Source: Pyrocephalus nanus
Lineage: Eukaryota > Chordata > Aves > Passeriformes > Tyrannidae
Length of the DNA stretch: 64,000 bases
Assembly: GCA_038380795.1 (NCBI GenBank)
Contig: CM076268.1
Location: forward strand, 31,071,501 to 31,135,500
Reading direction: 5' to 3'
Shown here: positions 49,006 to 62,700 of the stretch, in pieces
Layout: every line of letters begins with the position of its first letter
Numbering within the stretch: position 1 is the stretch's first letter
Position numbers and translations under genes: made by a program
Notes under the pieces: generated by a model
Database searches by the model: none
Told to the model about the DNA's origin: nothing
What the model saw: the letters and a program-made list of their open reading frames with translations, nothing else

Positions 49006-52000
49006 TTATAACTTCTCCGATATTATAAGGCAGAAAAATTATGCTGACATTTGGAAGCAAAAGCACAGAAAGATAAAACTAAGTACAAAGCACATCCAAC
49101 ACCATTAAAAAAAAAAAGAAAAGAAAAGAAAAAAAGAAGGAAAAAAAAGCGCTAAAGACAAATAGAACAGAAAAACAAATGACAATTAGGCCAAAAGAGA
49201 ATTATAGAGGGGAACAGCTATACGTTGTGGGTGGCAGGGAGCTCAATTAATTATAGAACATGAAGGGAAATCCAGGCATTTCCATTAGATGTTATTAAAA
49301 GACATATTGACTGAGCTTTCTTTACATGTTATTCCTTAGAAGAAGACAAAAGGATTTCCCTAGTATTGATTTGTTTCTGGAATTGGTCGACTTTAGGACA
49401 TGAAGAATAACATAATGAGAGGTGGCTGGGTAACAAACAAGGAAGAACGAATTGCTGCCACTGACACTCACATTTGTGAGCTTCCATATATTATTGCCTC
49501 TCTCAATTTAGCATTTGTTCATATTGCTTGTCAGAAACCATTAAACCACAAAATATGTTCTAAACTAAGAACAGCAAGCCTATCAGTTCATCTACTGTAC
49601 AAATAATCCCCATTTTCAGTGGACCTGCTCAAAAGCATTAGCAATGTTAAGCAGCTGGCTGTGTTTGCAATGTTCCTGTGAGGTACTAAACGCCCTGAAC
49701 TGCTCCCAGGTAGGAGGGAAATATTCAGCTTTTTGGAGGAGCAGTCTTTTTCCCCCCTTAGCAATAAAAATATGTCCCATGTTCATCTGTTGCTTTGCAG
49801 GATGACCCCAAGACCAACCCTCCAGGCAGAGTAGCAATGTAAGGATAGGGGTGACTGTCGGTATGACAGCCTGTGGGCTGAGGGGCTTCTAAACATCTGG
49901 CTGGTGAAGGCAAACAAAAGGCTCTGTTTTGCTGGGATGGCCTAATCCTGTCCATGACAGCCTGTTATATAAAATACCTGTGTGGGGACCATCCTTTTGG
50001 GGGTTGGAGGAAAGAGCGCTGGCATTGTTACCATCCTGTAGGCAATCACCAAAAGAAATTAAAAGACAGGAGTATTTCTCACCAGTATAATTTATGTTGA
50101 TATGAGAAAAGTAAGCAGTTCCGTACCAATAATTAGTACTACACTACAGCTGGCTTCTCTCCATGAGAACAAAGGCTGGTGACCATAACCATCTTCCCTT
50201 ACGTATGTGCTTAACAATCGTTCTCACAGCTATGATTCTTCGAGCAGTTTTGTATCCTGCTAACAGTCTGACTACAGAACAATTTTCTGCTACCATAACT
50301 ATGTATCCACAGCAGGCAGAACCTCCTCAATCTATAGATCCTCAGCTAGGCAGCTACCTTCAAAATTATACTATGAGTTACACTTCTTCCTCATACTCTG
50401 ACATTTACCTTTTGATTTATCAGCAACTGCCCTCGGTTTTCACTCCTCAAATTTCTTGCAGCAGCTGATTTTGCCCTTTCTCTCAGAATTATAGGATAGT
50501 TTCAGCTAAGAGAACACTGTGGTATGCAAGAGTTGTTTGGAGAAATAGCTTACAAAACATCAGGAGCAGCAGTGGATGTGGTAAGCCTTAAGCAAGTACG
50601 AGCCAACTATCTTCTCCACTACACCATTGTTCAGAGATGAATGTTGAGATAAAGAACTGTCTTTACATTTGCTGTCTCTAATATTTTTTAAGTTTTCACT
50701 CTTAGACTCATCCACTAAGTCAATGCCTCTGGGAAGGATAAATCACAGAGCTACCCTCACTACATTTATAATTTCCACCCAGAGTGAAATGTGCTCTCCA
50801 TTTTGTGAGAATATAAAATCTCAAAGATATAAAATCCTGTCTCAAGTGTAAGCAAAATGCCAAAATACTGACACGTTTTCTGAATGAAAACAATACTTAA
50901 TTTCCATCAATGCTATTTGTAATATTCCATTAATTTCTAGAACAGACAATATATTATTGCTATATTTTTTACTTCACATTTGGTTTTGAATGGAAATTTT
51001 TTGTTTTGAACAGCATAGTTTTTCAACTGTGAAAATTGCTACCAGTATTAATTTATAAAAGGATTGAAATCTGAAGTTCTTGTACTTTTGTCAAAGTTTA
51101 ATGAACATTATGTTCCGAAATTTTGATCCTCAGTTACATGTTTTTTCTTTAAGCTACCAAATAATTTTGCACTTAGACTAACTACTGTGGGGATGGATGA
51201 AATCCATCAGTGTTTAACTTAACCACTAGGAAACAGGAAAGCTTATCCCACTTCTTCAAAGCAAATCCAAGTCTGCTAAGCTGGAAAGGTGACAGAAGCG
51301 CTTCTCAAAAAGGCAAAAATTTGGAGGCAGCACTGGCTGAAAGGGGTTTGTGCCTCCGAACAAGGAAATGATCTTCTGATTCTTTGATCTATTCTCATGG
51401 TGAAACTCCCTATATACATAAGCTAAGATTTATTTTTTTAACCAAGTACTCCTGTGAACTACAACTTGTGCAAAATCCCAATTTTTTTTTGCTACCTGTT
51501 CAAGTAAATGGGGTAATATAATTTCAAGTCTGAGTATTAGCTCTTCCTCTCAATGGTTCAATTTATAATACTTAAGTTTCCTCAATACGCCCTCTATTTT
51601 TAGAAAATAATGGAATCGGAATAAAAAGATGAAACTTTCCACAAATGGAGACCCAGATACAACACAGATTAAGTCAATCAAAATCCTTCAAGATTTTTTA
51701 AACATTTCACTTTGAATTTTTTGAAATCAATTTAAATTCCTAAGTGAAAAGTCACTTGGACTAAAAAAGTAACTTTTAATTAAAAAAAAAATCCAAAGAA
51801 ATATTTCCATAGTTCCAAACCTTTTCTTCTGTAGTTTTTAAAATAAATGCTGTGTTAAAAATGATTTTTGCAAAACAAACAAAAAACCCAAACCAAACCA
51901 CAAAACGCAAACCACAATGCATCTTTGATTTCATACTCTCATTTCTGGAGAAAAAAAATGTAGAAATAATGTTGACTGCCTCTACTAACCTTTAAACTTG

Positions 52001-52333
52001 TAATGGTTACTGGGCAGGATGACAATCCTCACTCCTCAGGTCTGTGATGTTGAGCAACTGTGCAAATTAGAGGGAGATCAACTTATCACTCTTCTTGTGA
52101 TAAGTAAGTTTCAAGAGATGATAATGCTCTGATGTTACATGTGATATAACTGAGTGAATGAATGTAAAGTAGGAGGATAAGAAACTGTTTTATCTAGTTT
52201 TTTCTTCCCTTCTGTTGTCTGTTTATGCTGTGACATTTTCTTGTTTTAGCTCTCTTCTGCTTCTTTGGAAATTAAATGAGATCCAGTATCTCAGAGACTA
52301 CTGGCACTTATGGATTAGTGAGACTAACGTAAA

Positions 52334-52369
52334 GGCAATTAGTGAGGGGGAAAAAAGAAACTAATTGCC
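52334..52369. repeat. Perfect 10-bp inverted repeat with purine loop
   Basis: The arms GGCAATTAGT (52334-52343) and ACTAATTGCC (52360-52369) are separated by 16 all-purine bases. Each arm contains a homeodomain-type CAATTAG core, so it may be a paired binding site rather than a hairpin. Confidence 0.6.
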
Positions 52370-55300
52370 TGAATTTGATTTAAGAGGAAATTTTTTATAA
52401 ATCCTACAACAAAAAATTCGCAGCAAAGGTGACGTTTGCTAAAGAAAATCAGGCCTGGGAAACTCCAGAGAAGGTGCATGCAAAGCCACTGCCTCGAAAT
52501 GCAGAACTCAGAAGAATGGATGAAGGGACAGTGGGGCTGCAACAACATGGCAAGAGCGGCAGCCTCGTGTGTTCAGCCTCACCAGCAATCTGCCAGCTGG
52601 CACCAGCATTTTCTAAACATACCCAAGATACTCAGAACAAGATGTTAAAAGCGATGCATTGTGCTTGGTTTATACCAGGGAACCACAGACATCCTCCACC
52701 TGGATGCCAGAACAGTCAAGTCTCGTGTGTTGTACATGGGAAGGCTATATTTGGAAACCCATTCTAGCTACATTTCTTTTGAGTTGTTGACTGCCTAAAC
52801 CCAACTTTTACAGTTTGGACAAGAATGAGTCTACCTAATCCTCATAAAAGGGAAAAGGGTATTTGTGCTGTGATGTCCCTTTGCCAAAATCTATTCGTGT
52901 TTATCCCTCAGGTACATAGACTGAAAGCTGAGATGTTATCAGAGAAAATAACTACAAGTATAGTACTTTCCTATGCAAGTCATTAAGCTGATCTGAAACT
53001 CCAGCTTGTGACCCACTTTCCAAAGAGCTCTTTCTAAATCTGTGATACACAATTGATTTTGATTTAAAAATTTTAGCCTAACTTGTACTCTGCTTGGTTC
53101 AAATTCGAAAGGTCATTTTGCAGCTTTATCTAGGGGGGTATAAAGAAGCAACTTTTAAAAGTACACCAAAAGCACAGAAACCTTCTCTTTCTTTTCTATA
53201 GATTCAGAGATTCAAATCAGTCAGCACTGAGTCACATAAAACTCTCTAAGCTGATCAGAAACTCATAACTGCTAGGGAAAACACTAATTACAGGCAAAAC
53301 TTTGATTTTCTGCATTCTGTAAGATGGTAAGCAAAACAGTCCTATCTGGGCAGCACTTCTGATGACTGCATGCCTGGGAAAGGCTGAGATGCAGGGGCAG
53401 TAAACTTACAAGTCTCAGTCCTGTTGTTCCCTGGTGGAGCTGATGAAAGACAACGTAGCTCACTTGTGTGAGTATCCATGCAGTGGATCATCTAGCCAGT
53501 CTTGCCCACAGGCTCAGGAAGCATTAGATTCCTATCATCCAGGTTTTCAGGTTAGTATACAAAATACAGACAGAGGAAGGTAACTAAGATGTGTGCAGAC
53601 TCTTCTTTTAAGCATCTGACTTAAATGCTGTAAATTGTACTCCAAGGGCATCTTTCTTCAACTGCATATGCAGAGAATTTGCCTGTCTGGGCTCAAATCG
53701 AGGATGTAACTGGTGTGTGCATGTTCCCCAGAGAACCCCTAAAGAAAGACGAGGTCCCACTTAGAACTGTCAGCTGCTGAACAGGCAAAGCTACAAAAAT
53801 CCCTTCTTCCTGGAGACTCAGCCAGGACAGCAGGTCACAGGCAGCGCTGCCATTCCCAAAGCAGGCAGGGTGCAAGGACCACAGAGTGTAGGGGAAATGG
53901 ATTAGTGGTCCTTCTTCCTCCTTAAAAGTACCAGCTCTGAGTGCTTCATACAGAGACCTCTAACTCAGGTACTTCACAAGCACAGACACCCAGACTGCCC
54001 TGGTGAAACTCAGGCTGGCCTCCTGTGGCTCCAGCTGTGAGTGCTTGGAAAGATACACAAAGGGAATGCCTGCAGCAGCTGACATGGACACCACAACCCA
54101 CAGTGATTTTTTTCACCTGTCAGAAGAGTGCAAACCCTGAAAAGAGCATAACTTCACCAACGCCAGCCCATTAGTTTACAGGGGAGGTGGCTCAGGCACA
54201 GAGTTCCCAGGACCTCATTGTTTCAGCTTTCTGCAGGCCATGGCTGGGCAGGGGGCATAAAGAGCCAGTTCTATGATTGCTGTGAACAAACAGCTCTTTC
54301 AAGATCACCATTCCTATCTTCAGCTAGCACTGAACGTACTGCCATTTGCAAAAGGTCAAACTAGATTCACCTGCGATTAATACAATGAGTAGTTTGATTT
54401 TTACATTTACTGACATACTTCAAAGCAAGAACTAAGAACACACCGTAAACATAACTCTTACCATCAAACTAATCCCATAACTTATGGTTACAGAGAACAT
54501 TTAAAGTTCCTTGTTTGAAACCAGATGCATTTTCAAGAGCTCTTCTACCTGATTTTGTGCCCACGCACTTCAGAGGTACCTGCGTGTTACACGCTGAGAA
54601 TAACTTGCATGTTCCAGGCATAGGGGAAAGAGTAACTCAGCTCTGAACTCACAGACATTGCACAAAACTTGCCTCTTCAGCTATGAAGGATATAAATACT
54701 TCTGAGAGAGGAAACTAAGTGCTTGACTAGAAGAAAACATGAAGCAAAGGCAGGTTCATTAGTAATCTAAATTTACATAAGACATGCCTAACCCTACCTA
54801 CAACTAGGACATTTTGAGAAATATATACATAGAAATAAATACACTTTGATTCAAATTGGCCCATTTGAAGGGAAAGATAGTTTTAATCAACCTTTTTAAG
54901 TTTAAGATAAAAGCCTCCAACACAACTGCTCAACCAAAGAGAGTGGACACTTGAACAGCTAAGGAACTTTGCCTGACCAACAAAAGCAATTCAAGGAAGG
55001 AAGTGCTCAAATCAGGATAGCCAGGAGAAAAAGAAAAAATGAACTGAAAACATTTATTACTTTATCCTCTACTACAGTGGGACAACTTTCTTTACTGAGC
55101 CAAACTGCTCTGCTTGCCAGCAGAAGTATCAGCCAAGCAGTCTTCTACCCTTGCTGTTTACCCAGGGATCCATCCTCATTCTACAGTGCTTCTAAATGTA
55201 ATTCACAAACCCCTTGGACTCTGGGAGGTGCAAAGTGCAATGGAAGAATGAGAAAAATGGCAATGGAAGACTGCAATGAGATTATTTCTTTTTTCAGGAA

Positions 55301-57723
55301 ATAAGATCCAGGTCTAATATTTTAATACGGAGTTAGTATTCCTTAGACCTCTTGAAGAAGTTTTGTTGTCCTATGGCTGAGAGATCCTGAGATCAACAGG
55401 AACAATTTTGTGTGCAGATGCAAAATGTTTCACAAATTGCTGCTTGGGCACAGACATGGCATTAAGCAGTATTCCAAAGTGAAATCTATATCCTTGCATT
55501 TCAATAATTAAAATCCTACCTATTTAAGTAAATCTTAACATGACAGAAGTCATTAAGTTTCTCAGGAGTCATTAGTGTTCCCCAAGTAGATGCTGTAAGA
55601 GTTTTGTTAGTAATTATTTTTGCAGTGCTATCACTGGAACTTCACAGACAGAAGACACAACCAACCTGTGTAATACATTAGTTAATACAAGTTGTAACAT
55701 GTTCAAGTGCAATCCACACAGAAAAGACAAAAGGCTATGTCAAAACATTTCATCACTGTTCCCCCAAGTAACAATATAATTCCATATGTCCCAGAGCATG
55801 TTTGCGACAATGCATCTACACAGAGAGTTCAGCCCACGCTCCATCTTAAACTTTTCTTCACACACTCACCATAAAAGCTTTAAGTCTTAGTTCACAGAGC
55901 TTGCTCTCTTGACTGCTGGGAATACTAAACCAAAATTCAGCACTGGGGCTCCTTCCACATCATGGAAGGTAAATGCAAAAAGTAGCCAGACTTGAATCCC
56001 AAGCAGGAATTTCTACTTGTATTTGCTCATTTGAAAATTAGTTCCAAAAGTAAGACCTACCTGAATTAACAATTTTACCTCCTGTCCTCCTTCTCTAACA
56101 AACCCAAACTTCAGCCTTTCATCTGAAAGGTTCACCATACTCTAGTAGATTGCTTCTCTCCTTATCTCCACTGACAGTTAATTTTAGTTCACCCAGTTAT
56201 TTCAAGTTGGCCAGAATATCTCATCAGACATCCATTTAAAATAGCAGAATTACAGAGTGACACATAGCAGGTTGTAATTGAAAAAGCCAATGGAGAATCT
56301 CGCAATTAAATAGGAGAAATAACTAGGAAGAAGCGGAGTTTGACAATAGTTATTTTTGTCAAAACATGATATTTGAAGCAGTGGAAAAGACAGTGTCCTT
56401 GGTGCTGAGAAACCTGTCCTTCCTGCCCAGAGGGAATTGTAACTTCCCTATCCTACAAGCGGAGTTCTGCAATTACCTCCACAGACCAAGCTGCTCTTAG
56501 AGCCTGGTCAATATTCAGTCATCCACTGGCACAGGGGAAGTTCCGACACAATATTCTCATTACCAGAACAGCAGTACACACAGCTCCATGCAAGCACTGG
56601 GCTTATGATGCATGGCCAAAAGCACATTGCTGAAATAAACCTCAAATCTACCCAGCAGTGCCTGGGCGAAGTGACTCACCTTCAGGATGGAGAATAGAGT
56701 GAACTCCATCCTGGAAAGGCACAAGATATCTCTCCTGTGACAACTCTGCACTCCCTTAGCACATCCCATTTTCTTAGGGGGAGACAGGGGCTGCAGGAAG
56801 CCTGAAGAAAAGGGAGCTGCTCTGGTTGCATGGAACCCACCCTTTTTATCACAGCGTATCCTCAGGCTCCTAGGAAAGACATCTTGCAGTTCTGTAGTTG
56901 CTTCCCTTGTCCAGCAGCACTGACTTTCTCCCCACCCCTGGAGGAAGAACAAGATGCTCAGATCTTTTGAAGAGGCAGAGAGGTAAGAGAGAAGACAGAT
57001 CTGTGGTATCTCCTAAAGTGAGCGTCCTCATGTTCCCCATATATAAGAAAGAAACCGTCAGAACTGCAAATTTCCCTTTATATCATTTCGAGTACCTAGC
57101 CAAGAGAGTTGATGGGACTTCCTTGACAGGAGCAAGAAGCAGTACCAGATCCATGTGGACACACAGACCACAAAGGCCTCTTTGCCTTCACTGTTTCCTG
57201 CAGAGACAGGAGACACACGTCTCACACAGGCCTACAACAGTGTGTGACTGCACCCACAGGGGTGAAACCAGCACCTGCCTTGAGTTTGGAACGAGGCACT
57301 GAGCTTCAGTCAGAAAACCCTGCTCTCTGGGGTCTTGTATGCAAAGGAATATTTGCTCTCAGCAGTCAAACATGTACACATGCAGCAACACCAGAACGGA
57401 CCTGATGCTCACAAACTAATAACAGGTTTAAAACCCTGCAGTTTTTCCTGCCGGAAGCCTAGCATTGTCTAACAGCTTGAACTGCTGTTAGGGGAAAATA
57501 TCTACTGTTTTACAGTAATTTGAGTTGCAGTGAAGGGTATTTTTCACTCTGGTCTCTTTAACAGTCTCTGTACAAAGTGCCAAAGCTTGTCTTAAGACTG
57601 CTATTTACCAGAGTGAAAAGATTTCCAGGTATGAGGAAAATGCAATATTATCTGATATAGATCAAAAAATAATAATGCTTGTGATAGGATACAATTTTTT
57701 ATTTTCACATATTTAAGTCTATA

Positions 57724-57805
57724 TATTGTCTAGTATTGTTTCACCATTGTCTCATCATCAAGATTAACATTAAATCAAACAATGAATTATTCATGAGGTG
57801 TGAAT
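57724..57805. promoter_or_regulatory. Phased SOX-like motifs and a T-box half-site
   Basis: ATTGT occurs at 57725, 57735 and 57746, spaced 10 and 11 bp, with an inverted ACAAT at 57779. AGGTGTGA, a T-box half-site, lies at 57796-57803. The arrangement suggests an enhancer; the region is AT-rich, so chance is possible. Confidence 0.28.
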
Positions 57806-58195
57806 AAATGGAATTAGCTTTTCTAGCATTCACTCTGTAAATCGCATCTTCTGGATAAATGCCTTTTTTTTTTTTTTATGTTTGAACACTAGAAATAATG
57901 ACCTGGCTTGCAGCCTTGCTAGATTAGCTCTTGTTAGGGTGATATTTTTAGATGAACATAGGTCTCATCAACCAAGGGATGTCAGGTCTGCTATCATTCC
58001 TGTCAGCTTCCTAACTTCCAACAGTTTCCCTCTCCATCCCTAAACTCTGCCTTCACCCCTAGCAGCCAAGGTACCTGGAGCTCAGATGATTTGTTGAGCT
58101 TGACTCATTATCTACTGTGTTGTAACAGCAGTTAGAAACTGAATGACATTCAATTAAAATGATATTAGCAGCTCAGGAGTGATTTTGTTTAATTT

Positions 58196-58368
58196 ACTCC
58201 TACTCAGATGTAAAAACATTAGTGACTTTTTTAATTGGACCTCATAATGTCTAACTCCTACTCAAATGCAATGAAATTAAAGACTTTGGTGGCTAAATAC
58301 CGCTTAATTTACTCCTACCCATCTATAATGACATTAAAGATGCTTTAGGGTAGATATTGTTTCCAATC
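58196..58368. repeat. Diverged three-copy tandem repeat, 57-58 bp period
   Basis: ACTCCTAC begins each unit at 58196, 58254 and 58311. The following ~40 bp align in all three, and TTAATTT precedes units one and three. The divergence shows an old local triplication. Confidence 0.7.
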
Positions 58369-59757
58369 ATTTATATTCAAAAGAAATCTGAGCTTATAGG
58401 TACTATTATTGAGCATATAATAAAATCACACAAGAAATTTATCTATACAGTAGGGGATAGTTGGCTACAAGTAATATTAAAAAGTAATCATTCATTTTTA
58501 ATGCAAGGATATTAAAAAGTAATGTTAAACACAAGAATTTGTGAAGTTTTCTGTTCTTCACAGCCTCTTCAAGGGCACAGTCCTTTCCTTTTTTAATTCA
58601 GTGTGTGATTTTAGACTAAAGATTTTTATTAATCTGTACATGGTTTTCTTGAGCAGTATTTATATGATAAATCCAAGGCTGACTTTCATCATTGCTGGGA
58701 TGGACAGACAAGGTACTTTTCAGTAATGGAGTTCACTCTACTCTGTAACAGTTTAATGCATTCTTCTGAAGTTCAAACATTTTAGAGGAGGATGGGGTTC
58801 TCTGTCTTACACTTACACTACATCACCTCCTCTTTAAATATGGCTTGATCTACATTGAGATAATGCTTCTTGCTTCTAATACATGTACCTGGCCCATGTT
58901 TTGTAACGTCCATAAGGCTGAATCATCAAATCCTTCATGTCTTTTTTACTCACACAAAAATTCCACTGATTTAACCTCTGGCATGTTCGTCTCTTCCCCT
59001 TTCCAGCCTTAAAAACCAAAATAGCTATTAAAAAGGCCTTCCTTCACTTAGATAAGCTTCTAATTATTGAAATGAAAAGCATTTACCAAATTGCACTTAT
59101 GCTTGTGTTACAAAGACAAGCTGTGCAAATGACAGATTTGAGATGGAAGAACAAGATTTCTGGTTTAATCTTGTGCTCTCATCTAGTTTGGCTATGGAGG
59201 TGTTCAAATGGAAGGGTCTGTTCGAGGTAACCAGGACAACCCACCACCAAGGGAGAGAGGAGATACTTTTCTTCTTACATCTTTGGGATACACATCCTTG
59301 TCCTGCTGAGCAGTGGGTGGTTCAGTGACTGTCTTTCACCCTGCTTTTCAAGTGACAGTACCTTACAACAGCTTCTTCCCAATCCAAATGGAACATGGTC
59401 CCTCCAGCTCTTAACAGCAAAGCCCAGCAGAAACCGTGATCCAAGATTCATTTGCTGATTCTGAAGCACAAGCCGGTGTTTAACTTCTGTTGCAAACTAA
59501 TTTAAAATAATGCCTTAGTTTATAAAACTTTATAATAATTGTAAGGTTTCACTGTAAAAATCTGTTTTAATCCAAAACATTTGCATGCAATTTTGTAATT
59601 CTTTCCACTCGAATCTGGAATTTGGACATGGGAGATTAAGAATAATTTTTCCCTGGGCATGGGCTTGCAAGGGGTTAGTTAAGCAGCGTGGGCTTGAAAC
59701 ACTAAGAAGCTTCAATGTTATCTTGGAGAGTTCATAGCAACATGAGTAACTATATAA

Positions 59758-59793
59758 GCACCTAAAGTTAAGCACCTAAAGTTAAGCACCTAA
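59758..59793. repeat. 14-bp minisatellite, about 2.6 copies
   Basis: The unit GCACCTAAAGTTAA is repeated twice exactly (59758-59785) and followed by GCACCTAA. Confidence 0.85.
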
Positions 59794-62700
59794 TGCAGAC
59801 CCTTCACTTGTCTTCTGCTTTGACCTGCAGCCGGTCATTTGCCAGCTCACACAACAAAAAGGACCACTCTGCTCAGCTGCAGCATACTACTGGTATCTGG
59901 CATATTTACATTTAGATATGATTGATTTAATTATCTCCATTTAAAGTAGTCAAGAGGGACCACTGAGCATTTGGATCTCTGTTGTCACTACATCTTTCTC
60001 TCTCTTCTTCCATTCTGGCATTTCCTTTCCTAAAGCAGTGTCTGAGTAACCTATTGCCAGTGGGTACAGTGCAAGGGAGAGGATGCACCTTTATGATCTG
60101 GTGACTAATCTGAATGATCGTGGATAATGTCTGCAAAAGGGAACACCAATAACACACCACAGAAAAGAGGGTGGATATTAAAAGCAGTGATTAACTGACC
60201 AAGGTGTGCCATTCCAGGATCACTGAAGTCTGAAACATATACAAAAAATACACAAGGACTTCTATTTGGCTTTATATTAAATATTAATATAAATTATTTA
60301 TATTAAAGGAATCATTAACAGAATACATTTTAAATACCTTGTACGTATAATGAAAATTATCATCAATTCAGGTGTGAAATGACAAATTTCAAGATTCATA
60401 GCCAAGTATGTATTTGTCTGCACAGGAAGCATTTCAGGGTGCAGCACAGTAACGCACGGACAGATTTATTTGTAGTTTTTTGTGTACTCACCCCAAAGCC
60501 AGAAGCATTTTTGAAGTTAAGGATACTACAACAGGATGAAGTTCTTTAATGGACTGAGACTTAAATGCCTACGCTGTGCAAAGGTGCTTTATATCAACAA
60601 GACACAATATTAGAAAGAGCAAGAGAGAACATACACCTTTAGGCAGGGAAAAAAGAAATCTCTATAATTGTCTTTTTCTAAGATGGGCATCTAAGATGGT
60701 CAAATCTAAATTGCCAGTTAGCCTCCATCTAGTTCCCCTGCTCAAGTAACACGTCCTACAAGCAGATCACTTCCCATGGAATGGAACCCTCACCAACCAC
60801 AGGAAAGGGCAGTCCAGAATGGGCTTAAGAACATCAACTCCTTGTCCCCACACTGCTGATCAGGTAATCCCATTTAATCTTGATGATGTAACCCCAACAC
60901 ATTTACAAGGTACCCTAATTCTCATTATGGGTTCTTGACCCCTTATATGGAGCACTTAAACAGCCTGTGTCCTCTCCTATCCAACCTCATTTTATAAATC
61001 TATTATTTAACATATGCACTAACAAACCTCATATATTTTCTAGTTTTCTGAAAAAAAGAAAACTTCCTTTGTCAACATCTATTTCTATCACCTCAACTAA
61101 AGGAGATGTTTCTTTTGCAGCTAATTTAGAATTGTTTTGGGAAAGATCCTCTCTAATTTCCATGGTGGAAATTTTAATAAACAGCACCCTCAAGAGGATT
61201 AGAACTCACTTCCTTTACTGTTTGGGTTAAAAAAAAAAAAAAAAAAATCAGTTGCTAAGCTACCACTTTTGAATACAGCCATAATAATTTCCAAGGGTTA
61301 TTTAAGGTGTTTAACTACAGAACAGATACTGGAATCCGGGTGTGCACTGATACCCCCTGTCACAAGTGCTGCTGCGGTGGCCCTGAGGCACCTGCACAGT
61401 TCAGTGTGAGGCTGAGGCTCCCTGAGATCAAACAGTCCCCATTAGGAGGTGATCCTTGGAGGGGGTGATTCCTCCTGAAAGGGATGAGGAGACAGGCAGC
61501 TTTGGGGCTCCCCGTTGCTCTCCACATGTGGGAACCTTGTGAGACAAACTGATGCCCAGACAGTTCTGTTTTGTTCCAAGGGTGAGGAGCCCCACGGCCA
61601 TCCTGGCTTGTGGGCACACCTGAACTCTTTCCTTACACTACACCAGCATGAGACCCTGACACATCCCAGGGGCATTTGGGAAGGAAGCACAGCAGCTGTA
61701 CCTCACTCTGGGTTATGGGAGGGTTGACTGGAGCTGGAGACACTGCCAGTGTCCTTCTTCTCCAGCATGGGCAGCAGGTCTGTGGGCAGCTGCCAGGAAT
61801 GTTACAGCCCCTGCCACTGTAAAGCTCACCCTTAGCCAAGTCACCTTCAGAACCTTGAAGGAGAGCAACTTGTGTGGAATGTCTGTAGCTAGCAGTGAAG
61901 AGATCTTAAAAATCATGTTTCAGAACAGAAACTGGATGTGCTGAGGACAGCCACAGTTTGCAAAGCATCAGAAAAGTCACTCTGGTGCTTCTTTCTACCA
62001 TACGATGGGGCGTACATATTTTCTTTGCAGAACTAGCAACATCCAGATGTCTCTTCCCTCTTCTACTCGTTCTTTCCAACTGAACACATATCACATCAAT
62101 ACCACTAAAACTGATTTGCCAGCTTTTCAGTGCTAAATTCCCTGGAAAGGAGGACTTCCAAGAATACCAGAACACCCAACGTTAAATACAGCTGTAATTT
62201 ACTGAGTGAATAAATTTGATTCTCGTTTGGATGTTTCTCTCCAATGTGTTGACAATGCTCAGGTACCAGAAATTTTTGATCTCTGATTAGAAGTTAAAAA
62301 AGGACCTTGAAAAAATAATATAAAACCTTGAGCAAGAAAAGACAATTAGATAACTCAGAGCAGTTCTTTTACATATAATTTAGTAAACTGACTTTCAAAG
62401 AATATATGTTGGGTTCTCACTGCTGCAAAATTGCACTTAGTTTGATGTACTGGCAAATGCTGTTATTTGGCCTTTTTGTTTGAATTATGAGCATTTTCTT
62501 TGTGCTTATCAATTTTTAGGATAACTTTTATGTGTTAAAAAGATATCCTTGCCTTTTAAAAACTCACTGTGATCTAGGGAAGCCCAAGCAAGGAGAGCCT
62601 TCTGAAGAGTAGCCAGATTCATGCCTAGTGTTGTTCCAGAAGAGTGTAAATTCCTAGACATGGAGTACCCAGCCAGATACAGATGTGACTGGGACTGTCA

